From: Carboxylicivirga caseinilyticus | Lineage (GTDB): Bacteria > Bacteroidota > Bacteroidia > Bacteroidales > Marinilabiliaceae | DNA: 64,000 nucleotides | Direction: 5' to 3' | Assembly: GCA_025499705.1 (NCBI GenBank) | Contig: JAFMVE010000008.1 | Coordinates: 1 to 64,000 of the forward strand | Part shown: one piece after another, positions 1 through 8,574 of the stretch | How the letters are laid out: each line of letters starts with the position of its first letter | Position numbering within the stretch: position 1 is the first letter of the stretch | Translations under genes and position numbers: made by a program | Notes under the pieces: generated by a model | The model's input: the letters and a program-made list of their open reading frames with translations, nothing else | Told to the model about the DNA's origin: nothing | Database searches by the model: none

Positions 1-19
1 TGAATCAATATATTATTAT

Positions 20-55
20 GAAAAACAAAGAGGCTAATCGGTAAAGATTAACCTC
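20..55 (-). terminator. Probable intrinsic terminator of the AbiH-like gene
   Basis: Read on the minus strand, a 10-bp stem (30-39 with 46-55, one G-T wobble) closes a six-base loop and is followed by a T-rich tract. It lies about 40 bases past the AbiH stop codon. Confidence 0.6.
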
Positions 56-92
56 ATATATTTTCCTTTTTAAGTATTACTTCTGAAATCGC

Positions 93-1247
93 CTAGTCTG
101 CATATCTTGGTTGGGGCATTGGTTTACCCTTGGGGATAAGTCTTTTTCTAAAAGTACCTTTATCTTTAAAATGTCTGTAGATATTGTATGTTTTTTCTTT
201 GAAATCAGTACTCCCATCAAGCTTCTTATGGTAAAAGATTTTTATGTATCTGCAGTCTTGATGTTCAAATATTTCATTCAACATAGTTCTATCTGAAACT
301 CCACAAGAATGTCCAAACACATACACCTCAAAAGGACCAGATTCTAAGAAACCTAAAAGGTTTTGATAATTATTTTGGGATACGTATTCGAATGATTTGA
401 TATGCTTATAAAGTTCATTTTCATTTAACTCTTCAAATAAAGAATACTCACTATCTAATTCATCCCCATATCCAAAAATAGGTTCTCCGTGTTTATCCAT
501 TTCAAGACTACCATGAATATATGTAATTGTGGAAGGAATCGATGAGTTACATACACGTACATATGGTTCTAAAGTATTCGTGTAATTAAAATTTAAAAAA
601 AATAATTCTCCTGGTATTTGATCGCTTCCATCTTCCTCTCCATAAATATCTTCACAAAATGAATCAACCAATGGTTGGATATCAAAAGAATTAGTAAACT
701 CACCTTCCTTCTTTTTAAGATACTCAATAAGCTTGGATTTAATCAAGTCAAAGTCTTTATTTAATGCTATGACATTGGAACTTGAAAACTTCTTTGCTTT
801 TTTTAAGAGACTAAAATATTCGTATTCAATATCTACCCATCCTTTATTAATTGCATTTACATATATATGTCGAAGGAAAGATGAAACTTTATATTCGTGT
901 CCAGGCTCTCGTTTCGCTGAAAAAATTCTATCTATGACTTGGTTAATGTCATTAGATGTTATTTCACCGGAGTAGTGAATCTTATATATAGGATTAGGTT
1001 TTCCAATTTCTATCAAATCATCTTTAAAATATGATTCTTTTAAAAATTCTTTAACACAACTCGTTACATATGATGTAATAAAATTCTTAAATGATGTTTC
1101 TATTTTATGAGCAAGATCAAACCCATTTCCGACTATTATTAGTCTATTTCTACGATTTAGAATTTTCTTATGTTGCATTTCCGGTGTAGGCATAACAATA
1201 AAATTAATTGTAATTTCAATATTATTGATAAATTGTGAATTAGCCAC
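93..1247 (-). CDS. AbiH family abortive-infection-like protein
   Basis: Recognised as an AbiH-type (PF14253) protein, a family named after a lactococcal phage abortive-infection gene whose mechanism is poorly known. Visible family hallmarks are IIVGNGFDLAH at residues 37-47, a W-x-D-x-E segment at 137-141, NFNYTNTLEPY near 219-229, IHGSLE near 244 and VFGHSCG near 311. The nucleotide-binding-like GNGFDLAH normally sits very near the N-terminus, so internal ATGs at 1193 or 1178 (residues 19 or 24) may be the true start. The gene is monocistronic, AT-rich and sits beside tRNA-Leu, a common position for defence cargo. There is no signal peptide, so it is probably cytoplasmic. Confidence 0.8.
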   Translation of the reverse strand: MANSQFINNIEITINFIVMPTPEMQHKKILNRRNRLIIVGNGFDLAHKIETSFKNFITSYVTSCVKEFLKESYFKDDLIEIGKPNPIYKIHYSGEITSNDINQVIDRIFSAKREPGHEYKVSSFLRHIYVNAINKGWVDIEYEYFSLLKKAKKFSSSNVIALNKDFDLIKSKLIEYLKKKEGEFTNSFDIQPLVDSFCEDIYGEEDGSDQIPGELFFLNFNYTNTLEPYVRVCNSSIPSTITYIHGSLEMDKHGEPIFGYGDELDSEYSLFEELNENELYKHIKSFEYVSQNNYQNLLGFLESGPFEVYVFGHSCGVSDRTMLNEIFEHQDCRYIKIFYHKKLDGSTDFKEKTYNIYRHFKDKGTFRKRLIPKGKPMPQPRYAD

Positions 1248-1363
1248 TTATTTAAAAGAATAATTATAATCTATTCCGTATGACAATTAATTATTAAAGT
1301 AATGTATAATTAAATATCTCAATTAAAATCTTTATTAATATTTGTGGGGAAAGTGTGGGGAAA

Positions 1364-1402
1364 ATAAAAATCCTAACACTGATAATCAGATTGTTAGGAT
1401 TT
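1364..1402 (-). terminator. Terminator of tRNA-Leu
   Basis: An 11-bp perfect stem (1368-1378 with 1392-1402) around a 13-base loop that itself contains CTGAT/ATCAG. On the minus strand it is followed by a T-rich run. It begins 6 bases after the tRNA 3' end. Confidence 0.7.
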
Positions 1403-1408
1403 AATATG

Positions 1409-1492
1409 TGCCCAAAACAGGACTCGAACCTGCACGTCCTTGCGAACACTGGTCCCTGAAACCAGCGCGTCTACCAATTCCGCCATTTGGGC
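1409..1492 (-). tRNA. tRNA-Leu (anticodon CAG)
   Basis: Minus-strand sequence begins GCCCAAATGGCGGAATTGG and ends with the paired TTTGGGC plus discriminator A. The anticodon stem CTGGT/ACCAG encloses loop TTCAGGG, giving anticodon CAG. A long variable arm, as expected for a class II tRNA, precedes the T-arm GGTTCGAGTCC. CCA is not encoded. Confidence 0.95.
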
Positions 1493-1502
1493 ATTTATTA
1501 CC

Positions 1503-1542
1503 GTCTACCATCCCGATAGTTATCAGGACTGCCATTTGGGCT
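1503..1542 (-). pseudogene. Partial tRNA-Leu 5' fragment carrying a palindromic insert
   Basis: Just upstream of the tRNA, the minus strand repeats its first bases (GCCCAAATGGC) and later GGTAGACG. A stretch containing the imperfect palindrome TCCTGATAACTATCGGGA lies between them. The anticodon arm and everything after it are missing, so it cannot be functional. Confidence 0.55.
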
Positions 1543-1724
1543 TGCGGAAAGCAAATATAATATTTCAGTTTGAAATTATATGAAAGAACCGATCAGAATC
1601 ATCCAATCGGCTCGTTTTATATTGTTATGTTTTGATCTGTAGATATTTGTTTTGTAGACTAAGATTTACTTTATGGGAAGAAATATTCTATTAGTCTACA
1701 GTCTAATAATCTACTAGTCTTATT

Positions 1725-3908
1725 CTACAGGTTACGCAAAATATAATCTGCCTTCATTCTGTAAAGATGTGAGCGTGTGTTTCCTCCGTAAATACTGTGA
1801 TTACGGTTAGTGTATGAGAACATGTCAAACTGAATACCAGCCTGAACTAAACGATCAACATATTCGATGGTATTTTGGTAATGAACATTGTCATCTGCTG
1901 TACCATGGATAAGAAATAAACGACCTTTTACGTCTTTGGCAAGATTCATCGGGCAGTTTTCGTATCCTTTAGGATTTTCTTTTGGAGTACGCATGTAACG
2001 CTCGGTATAAACAGAGTCGTAATAGCGGTAGCTTGTAACCGGAGCAACAGCAATACCAATTTTAAATACATCTGATTTACTTAAACACATGGCTGACATG
2101 TATCCGCCATAACTCCATCCCCAGATACCAATGCGCGAAGCATCAACATATGGTAGTCCACCAAAGTATTTGGCGGCTTCTATCTGATCATGCGATTCAA
2201 TCTCACCCAAATTAAGATAGGTACACTTACGGAATTCTTCACCACGAGCACCGGTACCGCGAGGATCAACACAAGCAACCATATAACCTTCGGTAGCCAG
2301 GTACTGTTCCCATCCAATACTCCACTTGTCGAGTACTTGTTGAGAATTAGGGCCACTGTATTGAACCATTAATAACGGATATTCTTTGTTTGGATCGAAG
2401 TTTAATGGTTTTACCATCCATCCGTTTAATTCAACACCTTCAGTTGTTTTAAATGTAAAGAATTCTTTAGGACTTAGCTGATAACCTTCAACTCGTGATT
2501 TTAAATCAGCATTGTCTTTCAATACTCTTACCAATTTTCCACTACCATCATGCAAGGTTACCAGGGTAGGAGTGGTGGTGTTTGAGAAATTATTGATATA
2601 ATATTTAAATCCTTTACTGAATGAGGCACTGTTGGTACCTTCTTTATCCGAGAATTTGATTTTCTTTTTTCCATCTGCGCTTATTGCATAAACCTCTCGT
2701 TGTAATGGAGATTTTGCAGCTGCCTGGTAATAAAACAGTTTTTTGTTTACATCGTATCCAAGGTAGTCAGTTACATCCCATTCTCCTTTGGTTACCTGTG
2801 CCACTTTGGCACCAGCCATGGTGTATAGATGAATATGGTTGTAACCATCTATTTCTCCAACATATACAAAGTACTTATTGTCCTCAGTAAATTGAAGATT
2901 GTCTAAAACGCCTTCTCCTATATAATATTCATTGCGATCGGTGAAGATGGTATTACAAATACCTGATGCTGTATTGGCAATCATCAGATCAAACTGGTTT
3001 TGATGACGATTGAATTTCATGATACCCAGTTTGCCTTCGGTATAAGTAAAACGTACACGAGGGATATAAATATCTGTTTCATCGCCAATATCCATTGTTT
3101 TGGTGGTGCGGTTTTTAATGTTAAAAACGTGTACACTTACTGTAGCATTTTCTTCTCCTGCTTTAGGATATTTAAAACGATACTGATCGGGATATAAAGC
3201 GTTTTCTTCGTGTGTTGGATTGGACCCCTGGTAAACAGGAAATGAGTATTCTTTTACCTTCGATTCATCAAAACGGATAAAAGCAATTTCCTGGCTGTTT
3301 GGCGACCAGTCATAGGCTTTGTTAAAGCTGAATTCCTCTTCGTAAACCCAGTCTGGAGCACCGTTAATGATGGAATTATATTCTCCATCTTCAGTAATGG
3401 CACTTTCGGTTCCAAACTTAAGTTTTTTCAGAAAAAGGTTATTCTCACGTACAAAAGCAACCATTTCACCATTGGGAGAAAAAGACGCTACTTGTTGTTT
3501 TCCATTTTCAGATAAAGGATTTAATTCTTTATGAACCAAATCGTAAATGTAATAATCAGCTCTGAATGAATGGCGATAAATCTTTTCGCTGTTGGTATAA
3601 AACAATACTTTGGTTTCATCGGCATTTAATTCGTAGCCATCAATATATTTTACCGGACAATTATCAATGGATTTTAAATCCAGAATGGTAGCCACTTTCT
3701 TTCCAGACTTATACTCATACTTCTCGATTTTTGATCCTTCTTCAAGGGTGGTAAAATGAATACCATCATTCATCGAGGTTAAACCATAAACCGAACGGGC
3801 ATAAAAGGTTCCTTTTGTTGTGAAATCATCCAGTGTTACTGTCTTTTTCTGGGCGAAAACCAATGCAGGTAAGGCCAGAAAAATCATTAAATAAAAAAGC
3901 TTGCGCAT
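1725..3908 (-). CDS. Dipeptidyl peptidase IV-like serine peptidase (S9B)
   Basis: Exported prolyl oligopeptidase-family peptidase expected to remove X-Pro or X-Ala dipeptides from peptide N-termini in the periplasm. A signal peptide ending near LPALVFAQ is followed by an eight-bladed propeller domain (about residues 40-470) and an alpha/beta-hydrolase domain. The catalytic triad is visible as S599 in GWSYGG, D672 in HGTADDNVH and H704 in NRNHS. The double-Glu substrate motif DWVYEEEF is present in the propeller. The length of 727 aa is normal for the family. It is transcribed alone from a good Bacteroidota promoter at 3956-3987. Confidence 0.93.
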   Translation of the reverse strand: MRKLFYLMIFLALPALVFAQKKTVTLDDFTTKGTFYARSVYGLTSMNDGIHFTTLEEGSKIEKYEYKSGKKVATILDLKSIDNCPVKYIDGYELNADETKVLFYTNSEKIYRHSFRADYYIYDLVHKELNPLSENGKQQVASFSPNGEMVAFVRENNLFLKKLKFGTESAITEDGEYNSIINGAPDWVYEEEFSFNKAYDWSPNSQEIAFIRFDESKVKEYSFPVYQGSNPTHEENALYPDQYRFKYPKAGEENATVSVHVFNIKNRTTKTMDIGDETDIYIPRVRFTYTEGKLGIMKFNRHQNQFDLMIANTASGICNTIFTDRNEYYIGEGVLDNLQFTEDNKYFVYVGEIDGYNHIHLYTMAGAKVAQVTKGEWDVTDYLGYDVNKKLFYYQAAAKSPLQREVYAISADGKKKIKFSDKEGTNSASFSKGFKYYINNFSNTTTPTLVTLHDGSGKLVRVLKDNADLKSRVEGYQLSPKEFFTFKTTEGVELNGWMVKPLNFDPNKEYPLLMVQYSGPNSQQVLDKWSIGWEQYLATEGYMVACVDPRGTGARGEEFRKCTYLNLGEIESHDQIEAAKYFGGLPYVDASRIGIWGWSYGGYMSAMCLSKSDVFKIGIAVAPVTSYRYYDSVYTERYMRTPKENPKGYENCPMNLAKDVKGRLFLIHGTADDNVHYQNTIEYVDRLVQAGIQFDMFSYTNRNHSIYGGNTRSHLYRMKADYILRNL

Positions 3909-3955
3909 ATGATTGATTGTTTTAATGATTTTAATTAGCAGATCTATAAGAAATC

Positions 3956-3987
3956 CAAAACTAATAAAAAAGTGCTTCTTATAACAA
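3956..3987 (-). promoter_or_regulatory. Promoter of the DPP IV gene
   Basis: On the minus strand, -7 box TAGTTTTG (3956-3963) matches TAnnTTTG. A TTG (3985-3987) lies 21 bases upstream, the spacing typical of Bacteroidota primary-sigma promoters. The ATG is about 48 bases downstream. Confidence 0.6.
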
Positions 3988-4138
3988 TGGCAAATGACAG
4001 GGTGTTAAAAAACAATATGTTTTTATGTTTCGATTGTTACTTATTTTGTTTATATGACAACCAATAATTAATCAGTAAAGGGTGACAGTAAACTTAATTA
4101 CCAACACCCTTTTTATTAAGATTAGATTGAAGTCAATT

Positions 4139-5203
4139 CTACATTATTGAAATCGATACATTGATTCCGGGATATACATTTTGAAAAAAATCGTTGAAAT
4201 AAATTTGAGGTCCAACACCTAAATGTTTATTCAATCGGGTATTTAAACCTAAGCGATAGGTGTTGTTGGCAAAAAACTCACCTCTTTGTTTAGTCATAAA
4301 ACCAAAAGTTAACCCAACCCATTCATCTTTACCAATGGTTCGCGAAAAGTTATACGAATAGCCCAAGTCAATAAATTCATTCACATATTTCTGGTCAGGT
4401 GTTGTAAAGTTATACATCCATTCGTAGGTAAAGCTAAAGGCATGTTTGTCAATTCCTTTTCGTGTGAATATAATCGCTGCCTGCGCATTAAAACTTCCTA
4501 ACCATTGGCCTTTCAGACTTTGCAGGCCTGAACCAGCTGATAACTGGATCACATCCATTGGACCTCTTGCAATATCAATTTTTATAAGGTCAGGCTGTGC
4601 GTTACTATCAATTCGAATGTATGCTGTAAATAACTTGTTACTGGCATATTTATTTTCTTTTTTACTTAGTAATTCTTCTACATTTTGAATAATCTTTTCA
4701 AAATCATACAATAGTAATTCATCCAGCTGTTCGATTGAGTTGAAATGTATAAATGCTTTGTATTGATTAAAGTGATTGTTGGACGATAATTCCAGACGGT
4801 GAATTCGTTTGTTGATTAGTATCTCATTACTTAGAGTTGAATCTTTTAAATAAGCTGATTCATTCATGGTTAATATGATGGTTGTGGGTGCCTGATATTC
4901 ATCAAATGTAATGGAACTGGCAACCTGTTTTCCATCGCCTTTTTTGTAAATAAACTTAACAGGGTGATCTGCATTAAGTTCGTCAGTATCCAGTTTTTTA
5001 AAGTCGTTAAGAAAAGACTCCAGGTACGTTTTAACTTCTTTCAATACAATTACATCTTTTGGTTTTTGGAAATACACCAATTGATCTATTTGTACATTAT
5101 TAGGCATAATCAGGCGCAAGGTATCTTTGCTGCTTTCCTTGGCTTGCAAGGCTGGTATAAGTATGGTTGCCAGCAACAGTGCTATGGTTGTTTTTTTAAT
5201 CAT
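4139..5203 (-). CDS. Secreted protein of unknown function in an ECF sigma operon
   Basis: I do not recognise a named family. An N-terminal signal peptide (MIKKTTIALLLATILIPALQ) implies export. The middle is polar, and the last 120 residues alternate aromatic and polar residues (for example FSFTYEWMYNF, GLTFGFMTKQ), as in short beta-barrel or outer-membrane beta proteins. It starts 21 bases after the anti-sigma gene, so it is the third gene of the sigma/anti-sigma operon. It could be an envelope protein whose state is sensed by, or which is a target of, that system (inference). Confidence 0.7.
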   Translation of the reverse strand: MIKKTTIALLLATILIPALQAKESSKDTLRLIMPNNVQIDQLVYFQKPKDVIVLKEVKTYLESFLNDFKKLDTDELNADHPVKFIYKKGDGKQVASSITFDEYQAPTTIILTMNESAYLKDSTLSNEILINKRIHRLELSSNNHFNQYKAFIHFNSIEQLDELLLYDFEKIIQNVEELLSKKENKYASNKLFTAYIRIDSNAQPDLIKIDIARGPMDVIQLSAGSGLQSLKGQWLGSFNAQAAIIFTRKGIDKHAFSFTYEWMYNFTTPDQKYVNEFIDLGYSYNFSRTIGKDEWVGLTFGFMTKQRGEFFANNTYRLGLNTRLNKHLGVGPQIYFNDFFQNVYPGINVSISIM

Positions 5204-5224
5204 CTTAGTTTTGTTATTAGATTA

Positions 5225-5947
5225 TTATCGAAAAGAAAAAGTACGTCGGATAGGGGCTGTGCCGGCAGGGCCATTACCGAGTTTTAGCTGCACTTTTTCT
5301 TCTTCTGTTTCGTTTAAAGAAATAGCTGATCCGTTTTCTTTTGATGAAGCAAGCATCTGCTGATCATAGTTAATATCAAAGGTTGATTTAGTCTTCATCT
5401 TGTTGATTACCGTTAGGTATTCCTGTTCCATGTCATCCATATTATTCAGCAGTTTTTGAATGCTGTCGTTCAAATCGGATGTGGCTGTTGATAATTCCTG
5501 AAGCGATGCTTTTAAGTTCATATTCTCATTTTCTAGTGTTGCCAACTGGGTTTGCATCTGTAACTGATTCTGGTTGCAATCCGGATCGGGAATCTTTTTT
5601 TCTTCCACCACCGTCACGTATTTTATTTCTTTCTCATATTTAGTTGTATTAAGAGAGTCGCGCAGTTTTTTCAGCTCTTTTTGCTGTTTAATTTGTTCCG
5701 ACAAAAGCATATTATTATCTAACCGGGCCTGTCTGCTGCTGATGATTGCATAACCCAGACTACCGCTCAGCAGCAGAATAATAACAATAGCTGCAACCTG
5801 CATTATACGATAATGCCAAAGAGGAACGGTTTTGACAGATAATCTAGCAAATATTGCTTTTTTATTAAAAGCCAGAGGAGAAGGTTCATTCTCCCATTTT
5901 TCAATGGCCTTGCGTATATTGTTTTCATCGAATGGCTGCATAGTCAT
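5225..5947 (-). CDS. Putative membrane anti-sigma factor
   Basis: 240-aa single-pass protein encoded immediately after the ECF sigma factor, overlapping it by 23 bases. Residues 1-45 form a polar cytoplasmic head (IRKAIEKWENEPSPL). A transmembrane helix follows at about 47-69 (VAAIVIILLLSGSLGYAII), then a long periplasmic region with heptad-like coiled coil (about 75-180). The layout fits an anti-sigma factor that holds the sigma at the membrane. No zinc (ZAS) motif is seen, so the assignment rests on topology and gene order. Confidence 0.7.
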   Translation of the reverse strand: MTMQPFDENNIRKAIEKWENEPSPLAFNKKAIFARLSVKTVPLWHYRIMQVAAIVIILLLSGSLGYAIISSRQARLDNNMLLSEQIKQQKELKKLRDSLNTTKYEKEIKYVTVVEEKKIPDPDCNQNQLQMQTQLATLENENMNLKASLQELSTATSDLNDSIQKLLNNMDDMEQEYLTVINKMKTKSTFDINYDQQMLASSKENGSAISLNETEEEKVQLKLGNGPAGTAPIRRTFSFR

Positions 5948-6467
5948 CTTCGTTTTGCTGAATGTAAGTCTTTAGTAAATTGCGGGCTTTGCTTAACTGC
6001 GATTTGGATGTTCCTTCCGAAATGGAAAGCATTTCACCAATTTCTTTATGCGTATATCCCTCAATTACATATAAATTAAAAATGGTACGGTAACCATCGG
6101 GTAGTCGTAATACCATCTTCACAATATCTTGCTCGTGAAGGTGTTGATCGGTTCGTATTGGCGATTCTTCAATGTGATCAATCAAGCTGATGTTATCCTG
6201 AAAGCGGACATGTCTCCTAATTTCCATCAACGATTGGTTGATTGTAATTTTTCGTGCCCATGCTTTAAAGGCTCCTTCTTCTTCAATGTTGGTTGAGTCG
6301 ATTTTTTCAAAGATGTTTAAAAAAGTCTGCGACACCACATCTTCCACCAGATGTGTTTCTTTCAGGTAACGATAGGCAACCTTGCATAGATAATCTGAAT
6401 AAAGTTCAAACACCTTGAACTGTGCTTTGCTTCGTTTCTTTTTTAAATCTTTAATTAGTTTCTTCAC
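5925..6467 (-). CDS. ECF-type RNA polymerase sigma factor
   Basis: 180-aa sigma-70 family protein. Region 2 (residues 15-75) contains YSDYLCKVAYRYLK and the DVVSQTFLNIFEKI helix. Region 4 (about 120-170) holds the helix-turn-helix with GYTHKEIGEMLSISEGTSKSQ. There is no region 1 or 3, as usual for ECF sigmas. It is first in a three-gene operon with the membrane anti-sigma gene and a secreted protein, suggesting envelope-signal control of transcription. The target genes are not evident from the sequence. Confidence 0.9.
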   Translation of the reverse strand: MKKLIKDLKKKRSKAQFKVFELYSDYLCKVAYRYLKETHLVEDVVSQTFLNIFEKIDSTNIEEEGAFKAWARKITINQSLMEIRRHVRFQDNISLIDHIEESPIRTDQHLHEQDIVKMVLRLPDGYRTIFNLYVIEGYTHKEIGEMLSISEGTSKSQLSKARNLLKTYIQQNEDDYAAIR

Positions 6468-6538
6468 TTGTTGGGCAATGTGTTTACTAAGATAAATGCA
6501 GGCTTTGTAAAAAGGGTTGCCTGAGGGAATTATTTTTT

Positions 6539-6574
6539 AGCCATTAGCTAATCGCTGTCAGCTGATAGCTTTTA
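6539..6574. repeat. Dispersed AGCT-rich intergenic repeat
   Basis: The stretch has interleaved TTAGCTAA, CAGCTG and TAGCT half-palindromes and lies between divergent genes. Similar tracts occur at 41085-41143, 42351-42390 and 43718-43740. Confidence 0.4.
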
Positions 6575-6743
6575 ATGAATCAGAGTGTTTTTATTATTTC
6601 CTAATATAGTTGAATAATTGATTCATTTTGGAAAGTAATTTTATGTTAGCTATTTTTAAAATTGTCAAATTTAATTCTGACTATTTGTCAACAGGTTCTA
6701 TGCCTGTTTAACTTTTAACCACTAACTCTATAATAAAAGCGAA

Positions 6744-8033
6744 ATGAGAAAGTTTTTTATTTCTATTAGCCTTTTGTTTGTGCCATTCCTGTTTTATGCA
6801 CAAGACCTGAACTATGCAAAAGATATTATTCAACAACTTGCATCACCCGGCTTTAAAGGTCGCGGATATGTTGAGAGCGGGGAAAAAATAGCAGCAGAAT
6901 TTATCAAGGCGGAATATGAGAAAATTGGATTGGAACCGTTCGGAGCAGACTACTTTCAAAATTTTACGGTTGATGTGAATACTTTCCCTGCAGATCTATA
7001 TTTCAAAACGAACCAGGTAATATTAGAACCGGGTAAGGATTTTTTAATTGAGCCTTTATCACCTTCTATTGAAGGGACATTTAAAACTTACATGGTAAAG
7101 AAACAGGATTTGACTGATGATCAAAAAATTAATGAAATAATACAAAGCTCTGTAAATAAGATTTTGGTGATTGATGAACGGGAATATACATCCACTAATC
7201 CTGAAGAAAAGAAGAAACTCAATGGAGTTATTGCCACTCTTAAATATAATCCGCAAATCAAGACCTTAGGAACTATCATTCTAACAAATGATAAATTAAC
7301 ATGGGGTGCATCTACAAAACAGGGGATCAAACCGATTTTGATTGTTAAAAAAGAAAAGGATTTTCAGATAGGAAAAAAGGTGGAGTTAAAGATTGATGCA
7401 GAGTACATCCGTAATTACAAAACACAAAATATTATTGGCTTTATTAAAGGGCAGGAGGTTCCTGATTCGTTTTTAGTTCTAACGGCTCATTACGATCATC
7501 TGGGCAAGCTGGGTAAGAATGAATACATTCCTGGTGCAAACGATAATGCAAGCGGTGTTGCTATGTTGTTAAATCAGGCGAAGTATTTTAAAGAACATCC
7601 ACCAAAATATTCGATTGCTTTTATATGTCTCGGTGCAGAAGAGTTAGGTATTCTAGGTGCTAAATACTATACCGAAAATCCTTTATTTGATCTGAATTCG
7701 ATTAAATTTCTGGTTAATTTCGATTTAGCGGGTACTGGTGAAGAAGGCATCAAAGTGGTTAATGCAACCGTCTTTAATACTGAATTTACTATACTGAAAG
7801 AGTTAAACCAGGCAAATGATTATTTAGTTGATGTCCAATCACGTGGAGCAGCTTGTAACAGTGATCATTGTATGTTCTATAATAAAGAGGTTCCATGTTT
7901 TTACATTTACACCATGGGAGGGATTCAGGCTTATCATGATATTTATGACAGGTCGGATACGCTACCTTTAACTGAGTTTGAAGACTATGCTCAACTGATG
8001 ATTGATTTTTTTGAGAGTTTTTCAACAAGATAA
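6744..8033 (+). CDS. M28 family metallo-peptidase, exported
   Basis: Zinc aminopeptidase-like enzyme with signal peptide MRKFFISISLLFVPFLFYAQ. A PA-like insert (about residues 80-225) is followed by the M28 catalytic domain. Metal and catalytic residues visible are H249 (TAHYDHLG), D267 (GANDNASG), E299-E300 (GAEELG), D327 (NFDLAG) and the late His in YHDIYDR. It probably releases N-terminal amino acids from peptides in the periplasm. The length of 429 aa fits. A cupin gene follows 28 bases later, possibly co-transcribed. Confidence 0.9.
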   Translation: MRKFFISISLLFVPFLFYAQDLNYAKDIIQQLASPGFKGRGYVESGEKIAAEFIKAEYEKIGLEPFGADYFQNFTVDVNTFPADLYFKTNQVILEPGKDFLIEPLSPSIEGTFKTYMVKKQDLTDDQKINEIIQSSVNKILVIDEREYTSTNPEEKKKLNGVIATLKYNPQIKTLGTIILTNDKLTWGASTKQGIKPILIVKKEKDFQIGKKVELKIDAEYIRNYKTQNIIGFIKGQEVPDSFLVLTAHYDHLGKLGKNEYIPGANDNASGVAMLLNQAKYFKEHPPKYSIAFICLGAEELGILGAKYYTENPLFDLNSIKFLVNFDLAGTGEEGIKVVNATVFNTEFTILKELNQANDYLVDVQSRGAACNSDHCMFYNKEVPCFYIYTMGGIQAYHDIYDRSDTLPLTEFEDYAQLMIDFFESFSTR

Positions 8034-8061
8034 AACCTATTGTAACCTAAAATATACCTTT

Positions 8062-8520
8062 ATGAAAAAAGCAGAAATAATATCAGATGGTAAAAATCAT
8101 ACTGCTATTGACCTGGGAGAGCTGGAGGATATTAAATCCTATTCATTAATTCATCCAAAACTGAGGACTGAAATAAAAGCTAAAGTGTTTGTGAATAAAC
8201 ATACCGGTGCAACATCAACCGAGATATCTTTTACAACCTTGCCGCCAAAATCTGAATTAGGATATTTTCATATTCACAACAAAGACGAAGAAATTTATAT
8301 CATTATTAAAGGGGTAGGATATTATCAGGTTGATGAGGAGTGTTTTCCAATTAAAGAAGGTAGTGTTATTCGGGTTGCTCCGGAAGGGGTGAGAAGCTTA
8401 TGCAATACCTCAGATGAAGACATGATTTATATTTGTGTGCAAGCCAAAGAACATTCGTTGGAAGAACACACTACCGATGATGGCCGCAGAGTTGCATCAA
8501 CGCCCAAATGGGATTTATAA
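8062..8520 (+). CDS. Cupin domain-containing protein
   Basis: Small beta-barrel cupin. Metal-ligand-like residues are in GYFHIHNKDEEIYIIIKG, and the second motif region is PIKEGSVIRVAPEGVRSL. I chose the ATG at 8062 (MKKAEIISDG), which lies after the M28 stop codon. A longer frame from 8002 would overlap that gene by 32 bases and has no homologous-looking N-terminus. The substrate is unknown. Cupins of this kind bind a metal and act as isomerases or dioxygenase-like or sensor proteins. Confidence 0.8.
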   Translation: MKKAEIISDGKNHTAIDLGELEDIKSYSLIHPKLRTEIKAKVFVNKHTGATSTEISFTTLPPKSELGYFHIHNKDEEIYIIIKGVGYYQVDEECFPIKEGSVIRVAPEGVRSLCNTSDEDMIYICVQAKEHSLEEHTTDDGRRVASTPKWDL

Positions 8521-8527
8521 AATAAAA

Positions 8528-8556
8528 GCCGGGAACATTGCATTCCCGGCCTTTAT
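8528..8556. terminator. Convergent (bidirectional) terminator
   Basis: GCCGGGAA (8528-8535) pairs with TTCCCGGC (8543-8550) around a 7-base loop. It is flanked by A-rich and T-rich sequence and lies between the cupin gene and the convergent gene ending at 8575. Confidence 0.75.
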
Positions 8557-8574
8557 AATAAAGAAATTGGTGTA

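Noticed and set aside
1505-1545. Attachment-site duplication from an integrated element
   Set aside because: The repeated part is the 5' end of the tRNA, while integrases normally duplicate the 3' end or anticodon arm.
8002-8061. Longer N-terminus for the cupin protein
   Set aside because: It would overlap the M28 peptidase end and adds a sequence that looks like translated peptidase 3' end in another frame.
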